From Rhodanobacteraceae bacterium (GTDB taxonomy: Bacteria > Pseudomonadota > Gammaproteobacteria > Xanthomonadales > Xanthomonadaceae): a stretch of 64,000 bases of DNA. Below the pieces are notes generated by a model. That model did no database searches and was not told the origin of the DNA. It worked only from the letters and a program-made list of their open reading frames with translations. The first letter of the stretch is position 1. Each line of letters starts with the position of its first letter. The stretch lies in contig JACKOX010000013.1 of NCBI GenBank assembly GCA_024233975.1, forward strand, positions 31,870-95,869, in the 5' to 3' direction. This document shows, one piece after another, positions 8,985 to 17,091 of the stretch. The translations under genes and the position numbers were made by a program.

Positions 8985-10684
8985 CCGTCCCGAGCGCACG
9001 CTGCTGTATTCGCTGGTGCAGGCGCATTGGCCGGACTTTCTCGCGCGCCGTGAGGTAGAAGACCGCCCGCTGCCCGAGTATGTGCGCGAGGAGTTCGAGA
9101 CCTACCTGCGCTGCGGCGTGCTCGAGCACGGCTTCCTGCGCGTGGTCTGCGAGCACTGTCGTGCCGAGAGGCTGGTGGCGTATTCCTGCAAGAAGCGCGG
9201 GCTGTGCCCGAGCTGCGGCGCACGGCGCATGGCCGAGTCGGCGCGGCATCTGGTGGACGAGGTGTTCGGCCCGCGGCCGGTGCGGCAATGGGTGCTGAGT
9301 TTCCCCTACCCGTTGCGCTTCCTGTTCGCCGGCAAACCGGATGCCATCAGCCCGGTGCTGGGCATCGTGCATCGTGTGATCGCCGGTTGGCTTGCCGATC
9401 AGGCCGGCGTGCCGCGGGATACGGCGCAATGCGGTGCGGTGACCCTGATCCAGCGCTTCGGCAGCGCGCTGAACCTGAATGTTCACTTCCACATGCTGTG
9501 GCTCGACGGCGTGTACGTGGAAGCCACCGAGCTGCCGCGGCGCGAACTGCGCCTGCACCGCGCCCGTGCGCCCACCACCGCGCAGTTGACCCAGCTGGCA
9601 GCTACCATCGCGCACCGGGTGTGTCGGCACCTGACGCGCAAAGGCTGGCTCGAAGGGGAGGGCGAATCGGCCTTCCTGGCAGACAGCGCTGCAGGCGACG
9701 ACAGCATGGATGGGCTGCGGATGAGTTCGATCACCTACCGCATCGCCACCGGCCGCGACGCTGGCTGCAAGGTCGTCACGCTGCAAACGCTGCCCGGTGA
9801 CGCCGGTTCGCTGGAGGGCGATGCCGGCAAGGTCGGCGGCTTCTCGCTGCATGCCGGCGTGGCCGCGGAAGCACACGAGAGCCACAAGCTCGAAAAGCTG
9901 TGCCGCTACATCACGCGCCCGGCGATCAGCGAGCAGCGGCTGTCGATCTCACCGCAGGGTAGGGTGCGGTATCAGCTCAAGACGCCGTGGCGAAATGGGA
10001 CCACGCATGTCGAATGGGATGCGGTGGACTTCATCGCCAAGCTGGCGGCACTGGTCCCGCCACCTCGCGCGCATCTCACCCGCTTCCACGGCGTATTCGC
10101 CCCGAATGCAAACCTGCGTGCGCAGCTGACGCCCTCGGGGCGCGGCAAGCGGCCTGCGGGCGATGCGGCGCCAGTGGACGTCAGCGCCCACGACGAGCCG
10201 CGCAGCCCCGAGCAGAAGCGCCGTGCGATGAGCTGGGCGCAACGGCTCAAGCGGGTCTTTTCCATCGACATCACCACCTGCGCCCACTGCGGCGGCGCGG
10301 TACGGATCGTCGCCAGCATCGAGGAACCCATCGCCATCCGCGCCATCCTCGCCCACTTCGAGAAGCACGGCGCGCTGGAGCAAGCGCACTACCGGCCCGC
10401 AGCGCGCGCGCCGCCGCCGGCCGCGTGACGAGGTGCCGGCCACACAGCCGGCAGCCAAGCCAGAGTCCGATCCGATGCGGCCACGACCCCGCAGGGCTGC
10501 GCTCGGCCCTGTGCCGGGATTCGGTGAGAAATGGCTACGCACTGAGCCGCTGCGTGGCCCCGCGATGTCGAAAACCCACGCATGAACCCCCGATCTGTGC
10601 CCGATCTGTGCCCAAAGCGGCGCTTGCGCGGCCGCTTCCTACCCGCCAGACTCGCCAAAAAGGGCGGTTGAACTTCCTATACCC
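8985..10684 (+). mobile_element. IS91-like insertion sequence, copy 2 (5' truncated)
   Basis: Begins at CCGTCCCGAGCGC, which lies about 190 nt inside copy 1, so the left end and the first transposase codons are missing. It runs to the shared right end at 10684. It is the same as copy 1 by eye, except for about 9304-9511, which instead matches copy 3 (17584-17791) exactly, and for the two small indels near 10088 and 10135. The mosaic implies recombination among copies, or a misassembly. Confidence 0.75.
9016..10428 (+). CDS. IS91-family transposase, copy 2 (N-terminus missing)
   Basis: A 470-aa product from GTG 9016, starting at the equivalent of residue 45 of copy 1 (QAHWPDFLARREV). The zinc-binding cysteines, HFH nuclease motif, CRYITRP tyrosine and C-terminal CxxC are all present. 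It keeps the normal RFHGVFAPNANLRAQLTP motif that is scrambled in copy 1. Loss of about 43 N-terminal residues and of the left end means it probably cannot move itself as a unit, though the nuclease core looks intact and could act on other ends in trans. Confidence 0.8.
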   Translation: MQAHWPDFLARREVEDRPLPEYVREEFETYLRCGVLEHGFLRVVCEHCRAERLVAYSCKKRGLCPSCGARRMAESARHLVDEVFGPRPVRQWVLSFPYPLRFLFAGKPDAISPVLGIVHRVIAGWLADQAGVPRDTAQCGAVTLIQRFGSALNLNVHFHMLWLDGVYVEATELPRRELRLHRARAPTTAQLTQLAATIAHRVCRHLTRKGWLEGEGESAFLADSAAGDDSMDGLRMSSITYRIATGRDAGCKVVTLQTLPGDAGSLEGDAGKVGGFSLHAGVAAEAHESHKLEKLCRYITRPAISEQRLSISPQGRVRYQLKTPWRNGTTHVEWDAVDFIAKLAALVPPPRAHLTRFHGVFAPNANLRAQLTPSGRGKRPAGDAAPVDVSAHDEPRSPEQKRRAMSWAQRLKRVFSIDITTCAHCGGAVRIVASIEEPIAIRAILAHFEKHGALEQAHYRPAARAPPPAA

Positions 10685-11054
10685 GATCCTGCTGATCGGC
10701 ATCGCGGTCAAGAACTCGATCCTGCTGGTCGACTACGCCGTGATGGCCGAGGAAAAGGGCATGACCCGCCACGAGGCGCTGATGGACGCGTGCCACAAGC
10801 GTGCGCGGCCGGTGATCATGACCACGCTGGCGATGGGGGCGGGCATGATGCCGATCGCGCTGGGTCTGACGGCGGATTCAAGCTTCCGCATGCCGATGGC
10901 GGTGGCGGTGATCGGTGGGTTGATCACCTCGACGGTGTTGAGCCTTGTGGTGGTGCCGGCGGCGTATACGCTGGTGGATGATCTGGAGGAGCGGGTGCTC
11001 GGGAAGTTGCGGCGGAAGGCCGCAGATGCCAGTGAAGTTGCGGCGCCACCATGA
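10685..11054 (+). pseudogene. 3' fragment of an RND efflux pump inner-membrane gene
   Basis: About 122 codons, joined directly to the IS end. ILLIGIAVKNSILLVDYA, KRARPVIMTTLAMGAGMMP and LITSTVLSLVVVPAAY are the last membrane segments of an AcrB/MdtB-type RND transporter. More than 850 residues are missing upstream. The stop overlaps the start of the next gene (ATGA), showing that this pump and the TolC-like protein were one operon before the 5' part was removed. Confidence 0.85.
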
Positions 11055-12529
11055 CTGGCATCACGATAGCGGCGGCCGGTGCAATGGAGTGGCAGGTGTC
11101 GACAGGCAAGGCTGGCAGGCTGGGTGGGGCATACCGTCGGCGATCCCGCGCCGCGCACGGACGGGCATTCGGTCTGGCGTTGGGTCTGGTCCTGCTTGTA
11201 CCGGCCACCTCGGCACTCGCGCAGGATGCGGACGCACTCAGCTTCGATCAGGCGCGCGAGCGGTTGGAACGGGTCTCCGACGCGCTGGCTGCCGCGGACG
11301 CCAACCTGCGCGCCCGGCAGGATCTTTCCGATGCGACCGCGCGCCTGCGGCTGCCGGAGATTTCGCTCGAAGCGCGCTACCTGGAGTTCCAGAAGACGCT
11401 GAGCTTGCCGCTGGGTTCGCTGGCGCCAGTGGGCGAGGCGTTCGGCATCGAAAGCCCGTTGCGGTTCCAGGAGCGCGACCGGCGATTGCGTCCGGTGTTG
11501 ACCACGGTGCTGCCCCTGTACACGGGCGGGCAGATCCCGGCCGCGCAGGCGGCGGCCGCGGCCGCCCTGCGTGGGGCGGACGCGGAGCGGGCGCAGCAGT
11601 CCCAGAAGCTGACGTCGCAACTGGTCCAGGCCTACTTCGGCCAGGGCCTGGCCGAGCAGGCGCTGAGTGTGCGCCGCGAGGTGCGCGACGGCATGCGGCA
11701 GCACCTGGCCCATGCCGAATCGCTTGAACGCGAAGGCTTCGCCACGCGCGCGCAGGTGTTGCAGGCGGTCGTCGCGCGTGACGCCAGCGAGCGCGAGTAC
11801 CAGAAGGCGCTCAACGACCGCGACGCCGCCGCCCAGGCCCTGGCGCTGCTGCTGCGCAGCGATGGGCCGGTGACGCCGATCACGCCGCTGTTCGTGGTCG
11901 GCACATCGCCGGGCACGCTGGAGGCGTTCACCCGGGCCGCGCTTGAGCGGCACCCGCAGCTGGCGCAGCTGCGGGCGCTTGACGACCAGGCGGGCGCAGG
12001 CGTGCGTGTGCAGGAGGCGTCACTGAAACCGCAGGTGTACCTGTTCGGCCAGTACGACCTGTACCGCGAGGATGCGCTGCTGACCGACACCGATTGGGCC
12101 TTCGGCATTGGCCTGAAGTACACCTTCCTGTCCGGGCGGGATCGCCCGCGCCAGATCAGTGCTGCGCGCGCGCAGCAGGAGCAGGCGCAGGCCGCACTGC
12201 GCGAGGCGCAGAACCAGATCAGGATCGGCGTGGCACAGGCCTGGAATGCGCTGGAAACGGCACGCCAGCAGTTCCTGCTGCTCGACAGCAGCATCGAGCA
12301 GGCGCGTGAGAACCTGCGCCTGCAGGAACTGGCGTTCCGCGAGGGGCAGTCGACCTCGCTCGATGTCATGGACGCCAGGCTCGGCCTTGGCGCCGCACGG
12401 GTCGAATACGCGCACGCCGCCTACGACTATTGCGTGGCATTGGCGCACCTGCTCGAGCTGGGTGGCCAGTCGGCGCGCTTTGGCGAGTACATCCGCAAGG
12501 CAGACCACAGGGTATTTCCCCATGAATGA
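11051..12529 (+). CDS. Outer membrane efflux protein, TolC family
   Basis: A 492-aa trimeric outer-membrane channel component. After a long basic N-terminus, a hydrophobic signal segment (about residues 40-57, GLALGLVLLVPATSALA) precedes the mature part at QDADALSFDQ. Two OEP repeats follow, rich in Ala/Gln/Glu helices typical of the periplasmic tunnel (ALREAQNQIRIGVAQAWNALE). The start overlaps the RND fragment by ATGA and the end overlaps the adaptor gene by 8 nt. It probably serves the HlyD/ABC-2 export system that follows and formerly also the RND pump. The substrate is unknown. Confidence 0.88.
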   Translation: MTGITIAAAGAMEWQVSTGKAGRLGGAYRRRSRAAHGRAFGLALGLVLLVPATSALAQDADALSFDQARERLERVSDALAAADANLRARQDLSDATARLRLPEISLEARYLEFQKTLSLPLGSLAPVGEAFGIESPLRFQERDRRLRPVLTTVLPLYTGGQIPAAQAAAAAALRGADAERAQQSQKLTSQLVQAYFGQGLAEQALSVRREVRDGMRQHLAHAESLEREGFATRAQVLQAVVARDASEREYQKALNDRDAAAQALALLLRSDGPVTPITPLFVVGTSPGTLEAFTRAALERHPQLAQLRALDDQAGAGVRVQEASLKPQVYLFGQYDLYREDALLTDTDWAFGIGLKYTFLSGRDRPRQISAARAQQEQAQAALREAQNQIRIGVAQAWNALETARQQFLLLDSSIEQARENLRLQELAFREGQSTSLDVMDARLGLGAARVEYAHAAYDYCVALAHLLELGGQSARFGEYIRKADHRVFPHE

Positions 12530-13556
12530 ACCCGCTCCGTCGCCGCCGCCGCCACCCGTGGCTGCGGATGCACCGTCCGGCCGCCGTCGCCTGCGCCTTG
12601 TCGCCCTGGGCGTGATTGCCGTGATCCTGGTCGGCGGCCTGTGGCTGGCGTTCCGCAGCCCGGCGGACCTGGTGCAGGGCATGGCCGATGCCGACAGCAT
12701 CAACGTGTCGGCCAAGGTGACCGCGCGGGTGTCGGCGCTGCTGGTGGCCGAGGGCGAGCGGGTCGAGGCGGGGCAGGTACTGTTCGAGCTGGACAGCCCC
12801 GAGATCGCCGCGAAGAAGCGACAGGCCGAAGCCGCGCTCGCGGCCGCGCAGGCGCTGGCGGACAAGGCCGAGGAAGGCGCGCGCGTGGAGGACATCCGCG
12901 CAGCGGAGGCCAACTGGCGGCGCGCCCAGGCCGGACACGAACTGGCGCGTTCCACCTTCCAGCGCCTGGAGCGGCTGCATGCCGAGGGCGTGGTCACCCG
13001 GCAGCAGCGCGACGAGGCCCGTACGAAGGCGATCGATGCCGAGCAGCAGGCGCGCGCAGCGCAGGCGCTGTACGAACAGGCGCAGGCCGGCGCCCGCGAA
13101 CAGGACAGGAGCGCCGCGCAGGCGCAGGTGCGGCAGGCCGAAGGCGCCGTGGCCGAAGTGCAGGCGGCCGAAAGCGAAGTGCGCGGCCGCGCGCCGACGG
13201 CCGGCGAGGTGTCCAAGCGCCTGGTCGAAACCGGCGAGCTGGTGGCGGCCGGCTATCCGGTCTTCACCCTGGTCGACCTCGACCACATGTGGGTGGCGTT
13301 CCACCTGCGCGAGGACCAGTTCGCGGGCCTGGAGGTGGGCCGCCGCCTGCGCGGTTCGATCCCGGCGCTGGAGCGCGAGGACGTCGAGTTCGAGGTCTAC
13401 CACATCAGCCCGGCCGGCGATTTCGCGACCTGGCGCGCGACCCGGCAGTCGGCCGGCTACGACGTGAGGAGTTTCGAAGTGCGCGCGAGGCCGGTCGCGG
13501 AAGTCGCAGGCTTCCGGCCGGGCATGAGCGTGCTGTTCGCATGGCCGCAACGCTGA
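12522..13556 (+). CDS. HlyD-family periplasmic adaptor (membrane fusion protein)
   Basis: A 344-aa adaptor starting at ATG 12522 (MNEPAPSPPPPP). A proline-rich cytoplasmic tip precedes one membrane anchor (about residues 27-46). A lipoyl-like hairpin half (VSARVSALLVAEGERVEAGQVLFELDS-type sequence near 60-90), a long alanine/glutamine-rich coiled coil (about 90-215) and the second lipoyl half with a beta barrel follow (LVDLDHMWVAFHLREDQF). It links an inner-membrane transporter to TolC. It overlaps the genes on both sides (8 nt and 16 nt), so expression is tightly coupled. Confidence 0.9.
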   Translation: MNEPAPSPPPPPVAADAPSGRRRLRLVALGVIAVILVGGLWLAFRSPADLVQGMADADSINVSAKVTARVSALLVAEGERVEAGQVLFELDSPEIAAKKRQAEAALAAAQALADKAEEGARVEDIRAAEANWRRAQAGHELARSTFQRLERLHAEGVVTRQQRDEARTKAIDAEQQARAAQALYEQAQAGAREQDRSAAQAQVRQAEGAVAEVQAAESEVRGRAPTAGEVSKRLVETGELVAAGYPVFTLVDLDHMWVAFHLREDQFAGLEVGRRLRGSIPALEREDVEFEVYHISPAGDFATWRATRQSAGYDVRSFEVRARPVAEVAGFRPGMSVLFAWPQR

Positions 13557-14728
13557 CGCGGCCCACGGCACGCGAGGCGTTCGTCCGTTCGGCGTTGCGC
13601 GAGTGCGCACGGCTGCGCGCCGATCCCTGGGATCTGGCGTTGGCCACGTGGGTCCCGCTGCTGGCGCTGGCGCTGCTGGCCTGGATGTTCTCGGCCGGCG
13701 TGCCGCGCGAACTGCCGGTGGCGGTGGTCGATCATGACAACAGCGCGGCCAGCCGCGAACTGGTGCGCAGGCTCGATGCCGTGCCGGGCGTGCGGGTGGC
13801 CGCGCGGCCGGCGGACCTGACGCAGGCCTGGTCGGAGGTGCGCGCGCTCCGGGCGTTCGCGGTGGTGCACGTGCCTGCGGGTGCCGAGCGCCAGGTCCTG
13901 CGTGGCGGCAGCGCCGTTGTTTTCGCCTACTACAACGCCAGCCACCAGACGGCAGGGCAGGCGGTGCTGCGGGGGATCGGAGAGGCGGCGCAGGCGACCA
14001 GTGGGCATCTCGTACGCCGTGGGGTGGCGCGGGTCGGCGGGGCGCAGGCGGTCCGCCAGCCGCCGCTGCGGGTGCAGGCCACCGTGCTGGCCAACGCCGC
14101 ACGCAGCTACGAGCACTTCCTGCTCGGCCTGCTGTTCCCGGCACTGCTGCACCTCGCCGCCTGCCTGGCGATGGTCGGCGCGCTCGGGCGCGAACTGCGT
14201 GACGGCAGCGCGGGCACATGGCTGGCCGAGTGCGGCGATCGCCTGCTGCCGGCGGTGGCCGGCAAGCTGGCGCCGTACCTGCTGCTGTTCACCGCCTACG
14301 GCACGCTGTCGCTGCTCTGGCTGGCGGCGATCCGCGGCGGTGTGGCCGGCAGCGCGGTACTGCTGGTCGCCGCGCAGGCGGCGATGTACCTGGCCTACGG
14401 CGGCATCGCGCTGCTGCTGGTCGGGGCCACCCGCAATATGGGCACGTCGCTGTCGCTGACCGGACTGTATGCGGGCACGTCGCTGGCGTTCTCGGGCGCG
14501 ACGTTCCCGGTGCAGGGAGCGCCGCTGTTCGCACAGGTCTGGAGCCAGCTGCTTCCCTTCACCGCCTACCTCAAGCTGCAGGCGCAGCAGCTCGACCTGG
14601 GTGCGGCATGGACGGCCTCGCTGTCGTTGCTGGGGACCTTGCTGCTGTTCGTGCTGGTGGCCGGCGGCGCGGGGCTGCGCCTGTATGCGCGCGGAGCGCG
14701 CGATCCGGCCTCCTGGGGGCAGCGATGA
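13541..14728 (+). CDS. ABC-2 type transporter permease (first of two)
   Basis: A 395-aa protein starting at ATG 13541 (MAATLTRPTAREAF). One N-terminal membrane helix (WVPLLALALLAWMFSAG), a periplasmic domain beginning VAVVDHDNSAASRELVRRLD, and five to six C-terminal helices match the ABC2_membrane_3 (YhhJ/YbhS) layout. The start lies inside the adaptor gene and the stop overlaps the next permease by ATGA. It pairs with the next gene as a heterodimeric channel. The unusual point is that no ATP-binding subunit is present in the operon and none is fused to this protein. Confidence 0.88.
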   Translation: MAATLTRPTAREAFVRSALRECARLRADPWDLALATWVPLLALALLAWMFSAGVPRELPVAVVDHDNSAASRELVRRLDAVPGVRVAARPADLTQAWSEVRALRAFAVVHVPAGAERQVLRGGSAVVFAYYNASHQTAGQAVLRGIGEAAQATSGHLVRRGVARVGGAQAVRQPPLRVQATVLANAARSYEHFLLGLLFPALLHLAACLAMVGALGRELRDGSAGTWLAECGDRLLPAVAGKLAPYLLLFTAYGTLSLLWLAAIRGGVAGSAVLLVAAQAAMYLAYGGIALLLVGATRNMGTSLSLTGLYAGTSLAFSGATFPVQGAPLFAQVWSQLLPFTAYLKLQAQQLDLGAAWTASLSLLGTLLLFVLVAGGAGLRLYARGARDPASWGQR

Positions 14729-15837
14729 ACCAGGTCAGGGCCGCCTTCCTGGAGACTCTGCGCGCCGTGTTCTCGGACCGCTACGCGGTGGTGACGCTGA
14801 TCGGCGCCGTGGTGCTGTACTCGTTCTTCTACCCGGTCGCCTACCGGCACCAGGTGGCTTCGCAGTATCCGGTGCTGGTGGTCGACCTCGACCATAGCGC
14901 CATGAGCCGCGCCCTGGTGCGCAAGGCGGGCGCGGTGCGCGCGGTGAGGATCGTCGGCGATGCGACCTCGGTGGAGGAGGCCCGGCCAAGGATCGCCCGC
15001 GGTGAAGCGCAGGGCCTGCTGGTGGTGCCCGCGGGGTTCGAACGCGGGATCCTGCGCGGCGGGCAGGGGCAACTGGCGCTGTACGGCAGTGGTGCGTTCC
15101 TCGGTCGCGGCGGCGTGGTGCTCGAGGGCTTGGGCGAGGCCGCCGCCGCGTTCGCGCGCGAGGCCGCCGTGGTGCAGGCAGGTTTCGCAGGTGCGCCCGG
15201 CGCAGCGCCGCTGCAGGTGGTGGCGCGGCCGCTGTTCAACACCCGCGAGGGTTACGGCAGCGCCGTGGTGCCGGGCGTGGCACAGCTGATCGTGCAGCAG
15301 ACACTGCTGATCGGCATGCTGGTCATGGCCGGCACGCGTCGCGAACGCCTGGGTCGGCTGGCGTTCTCGCGCCGCGGCCTGCTCGGCATCGCCGCCGCGT
15401 TCGCGCTGATCGGCGTGTGCAGCATGCTGTACTACAACGGTCTGGTGATGTGGCTCCAGGACTATCCGCGTGGGGGCAATCCGCCCGGTACGCTGGTGGG
15501 CGGAGCGCTGTACGTGGCCGCGGTGGTGGCGTTCGCGCTGTTCGCGGGCAGTTTCTTCCGCACCCGCGAACGGCCCTTCCAGCTGATGCTCGTCACCGCG
15601 CTGCCACTCTTCTTCCTGTCCGGGCTCTCATGGCCGGCCGTGGCGATGCCACAGCCCCTGGCGTGGCTGGCGAGGCTTGTTCCCTCCACGCCCGGCATCA
15701 ACCTGATGGTGAAGTTCAACCAGATGGGCGCAAGCTTCGCCGAGGCGCTTCCCGAGTTGTGCAACCTCGCTTTTTTGACACTGCTGTATGGCGCGCTGGC
15801 GGTATGGCGCTACGCCCCGGGGCGGGACGGCACCTGA
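14725..15837 (+). CDS. ABC-2 type transporter permease (second of two)
   Basis: A 370-aa protein (MNQVRAAFLETLRAVFSD). Same layout as its neighbour: one N-terminal helix, a periplasmic domain opening VLVVDLDHSAMSRALVRK, then five to six membrane helices (FALIGVCSMLYYNGLVMW, YVAAVVAFALFAGSFF, LMLVTALPLFFLSG). The two permeases are related but clearly diverged. It is the last gene of the TolC-HlyD-permease-permease operon. The ATPase must come from elsewhere in the genome, or was lost with the upstream DNA removed at the IS91 junction. Confidence 0.88.
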   Translation: MNQVRAAFLETLRAVFSDRYAVVTLIGAVVLYSFFYPVAYRHQVASQYPVLVVDLDHSAMSRALVRKAGAVRAVRIVGDATSVEEARPRIARGEAQGLLVVPAGFERGILRGGQGQLALYGSGAFLGRGGVVLEGLGEAAAAFAREAAVVQAGFAGAPGAAPLQVVARPLFNTREGYGSAVVPGVAQLIVQQTLLIGMLVMAGTRRERLGRLAFSRRGLLGIAAAFALIGVCSMLYYNGLVMWLQDYPRGGNPPGTLVGGALYVAAVVAFALFAGSFFRTRERPFQLMLVTALPLFFLSGLSWPAVAMPQPLAWLARLVPSTPGINLMVKFNQMGASFAEALPELCNLAFLTLLYGALAVWRYAPGRDGT

Positions 15838-16006
15838 CGGGCCGGTCACGGAGGACGGGGCCGGGGCGGCTTCTGCGCGGGTATCGGAGATCGTCTGCGC
15901 GCTGGATGTGCTGGCCGACAATATCGATCCGGCCGAAAGCTGCAAGGCCTTCCGCGTCCGCATGCCGAGCGCCGATGCCCTGCTCCGCAACCGCGGCCTG
16001 AAGTGA
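15838..16006 (+). other. Possible C-terminal gene fragment before a terminator
   Basis: In a frame different from the permease, the sequence reads ARVSEIVCALDVLADNIDP and AFRVRMPSADALLRNRGLK, then TGA. It has low-complexity-free, protein-like composition and is followed 22 nt later by a strong terminator, as a real 3' end would be. A start at ATG 15788 would overlap the permease by 50 nt. I do not recognise it. It may be the tail of a gene whose front was deleted. Confidence 0.35.
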
Positions 16007-16030
16007 CTTCGGCGGGTGCGGTAACGAAAA

Positions 16031-16059
16031 GGCGACCCGGGCGACCGGGTCGCCTTTTT
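16031..16059. terminator. Bidirectional rho-independent terminator
   Basis: A 10-bp stem GGCGACCCGG / CCGGGTCGCC with a GCGA loop, AAAA before and TTTTT after. It can stop the export operon from the left and the L,D-transpeptidase gene from the right. Confidence 0.85.
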
Positions 16060-16120
16060 CATGCTGCGGACGACGCACCGGAGACGCCGCGTCATCCGCC
16101 GCGCGGCCACGCACCGGCGC

Positions 16121-16828
16121 TCAGTCGCCGGCGGTCTTCCGGGTGCCGGCGCCCGCGAACTCCGGAAACGCCTCCTCCAGCGAGCCTTCGTCCGGCAGCA
16201 CGTAGAACACGCCGCCGCGCGCGAAGGTGGGGCTGACGACCTGCTCGTAGAACGCCGGAGACACGTTGATGCAGCCGTGGGTGACCCGGTTGTCATCCGG
16301 CGTTGGCGAGGCCAGGCGCTCGGGGCGCTTTTCCTCCGGCACGCCGGTCGCGGTCGGGTGGATCGAGACCGCGGACTCGTAGTCGACCCACAGCACGCGG
16401 CCGGCATCGATGGACGGACCGTAGCCGCCGACGAAGCGGCCCGCCGGGGTGGTGCGGTCGCGGCCGGGGATCTCGCGCAGGGCGAGGCCCGCGATGCCGG
16501 GGGCGGTGTGGTCGCCCACGGCGGAGCCGAACAGGCCGGGCGCGGCGCCGCGCAGGCGGCCATCGCCGCCGAACACGAGGATCTGGGCGGCGGCCTTGTC
16601 CATGATCGCGAAGGGATAGCCCTGGCTGTCGCCGGAGGCGACGACCCAGCCGGCCAGTTCGATCACCGTGTCGGAGACGTCCTGGCCGCGGGGCAGTTCG
16701 TCCAGTGACGTCACCGGCGGGGTGCCGTCGTCGCGCGCGCTGGCGGTGGCGCCCACGCTGACCAGCGCCAGCGCCAGCGCAACCGCGCGCCGGCCCGGGT
16801 GGGGGAGGGAGTGGGGGAAAGTACGGAT
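16121..16828 (-). CDS. L,D-transpeptidase (YkuD fold), probable non-ATG start
   Basis: A periplasmic enzyme that forms 3-3 cross-links in peptidoglycan or attaches lipoprotein to it. The catalytic box is present: His157 (SIHPTATG) and THGC with Cys186 (VTHGCINV). A signal peptide is clear (PGRRAVALALALVSVGATASA, cleavage before RDD), so translation must start upstream of the only in-frame GTG (16756), which lies inside the signal. The frame has no ATG, GTG or TTG there. A strong GAGGAG (16835-16840 on the plus coordinates) sits six nt before an ATC at 16828, which gives a 235-aa protein. Either ATC is the start or an ATG was lost. Confidence 0.85.
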   Translation of the reverse strand: MRTFPHSLPHPGRRAVALALALVSVGATASARDDGTPPVTSLDELPRGQDVSDTVIELAGWVVASGDSQGYPFAIMDKAAAQILVFGGDGRLRGAAPGLFGSAVGDHTAPGIAGLALREIPGRDRTTPAGRFVGGYGPSIDAGRVLWVDYESAVSIHPTATGVPEEKRPERLASPTPDDNRVTHGCINVSPAFYEQVVSPTFARGGVFYVLPDEGSLEEAFPEFAGAGTRKTAGD

Positions 16829-16923
16829 GGGAAGCTCCTCGGGGGCGGAACACCATCCAACGCGGGGATCCGCGCCGCGCAGGCGACGGATCCCCGCGCC
16901 GGTCGGTCAAGCGGAGTGCGTGC

Positions 16924-17091
16924 TCACCCGCGCGGCACGCGGCGCGGCGACGATTCCAGCTGCTGCACGCGGCCTTCGATCTGGTCGAGGCGCTGGTTGG
17001 CGCGCTGGGCGCCCTGATTGGCGGATTCGGCGCTCTGGGCCGCGCCCTGCACCTGGGTGTCGAGGCGGTCGAGGCGGGAGTCGCCGCGGCA
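16924..17091 (-). pseudogene. Alanine-zipper / Lpp-like lipoprotein gene, 5' end removed by IS91-like copy 3
   Basis: The frame from the IS junction to the stop at 16924 encodes RLDRLDTQVQGAAQSAESANQ, then repeats of AQ/AN heptads and QRLDQIEGRVQQLES. This is the coiled-coil tail of a murein-lipoprotein-like protein. The lipobox and signal are gone, being replaced at about 17091 by the left edge of the IS. It lies directly upstream of the L,D-transpeptidase on the same strand. Lpp-like proteins are natural L,D-transpeptidase substrates, so the pair probably worked together before the insertion. Confidence 0.6.

Noticed and set aside
8940..8985. A definite integron attC site
   Set aside because: The inverted repeat is real but the GTTAGCG end does not fit the core consensus and there is no integrase, so it is kept only as a possibility.
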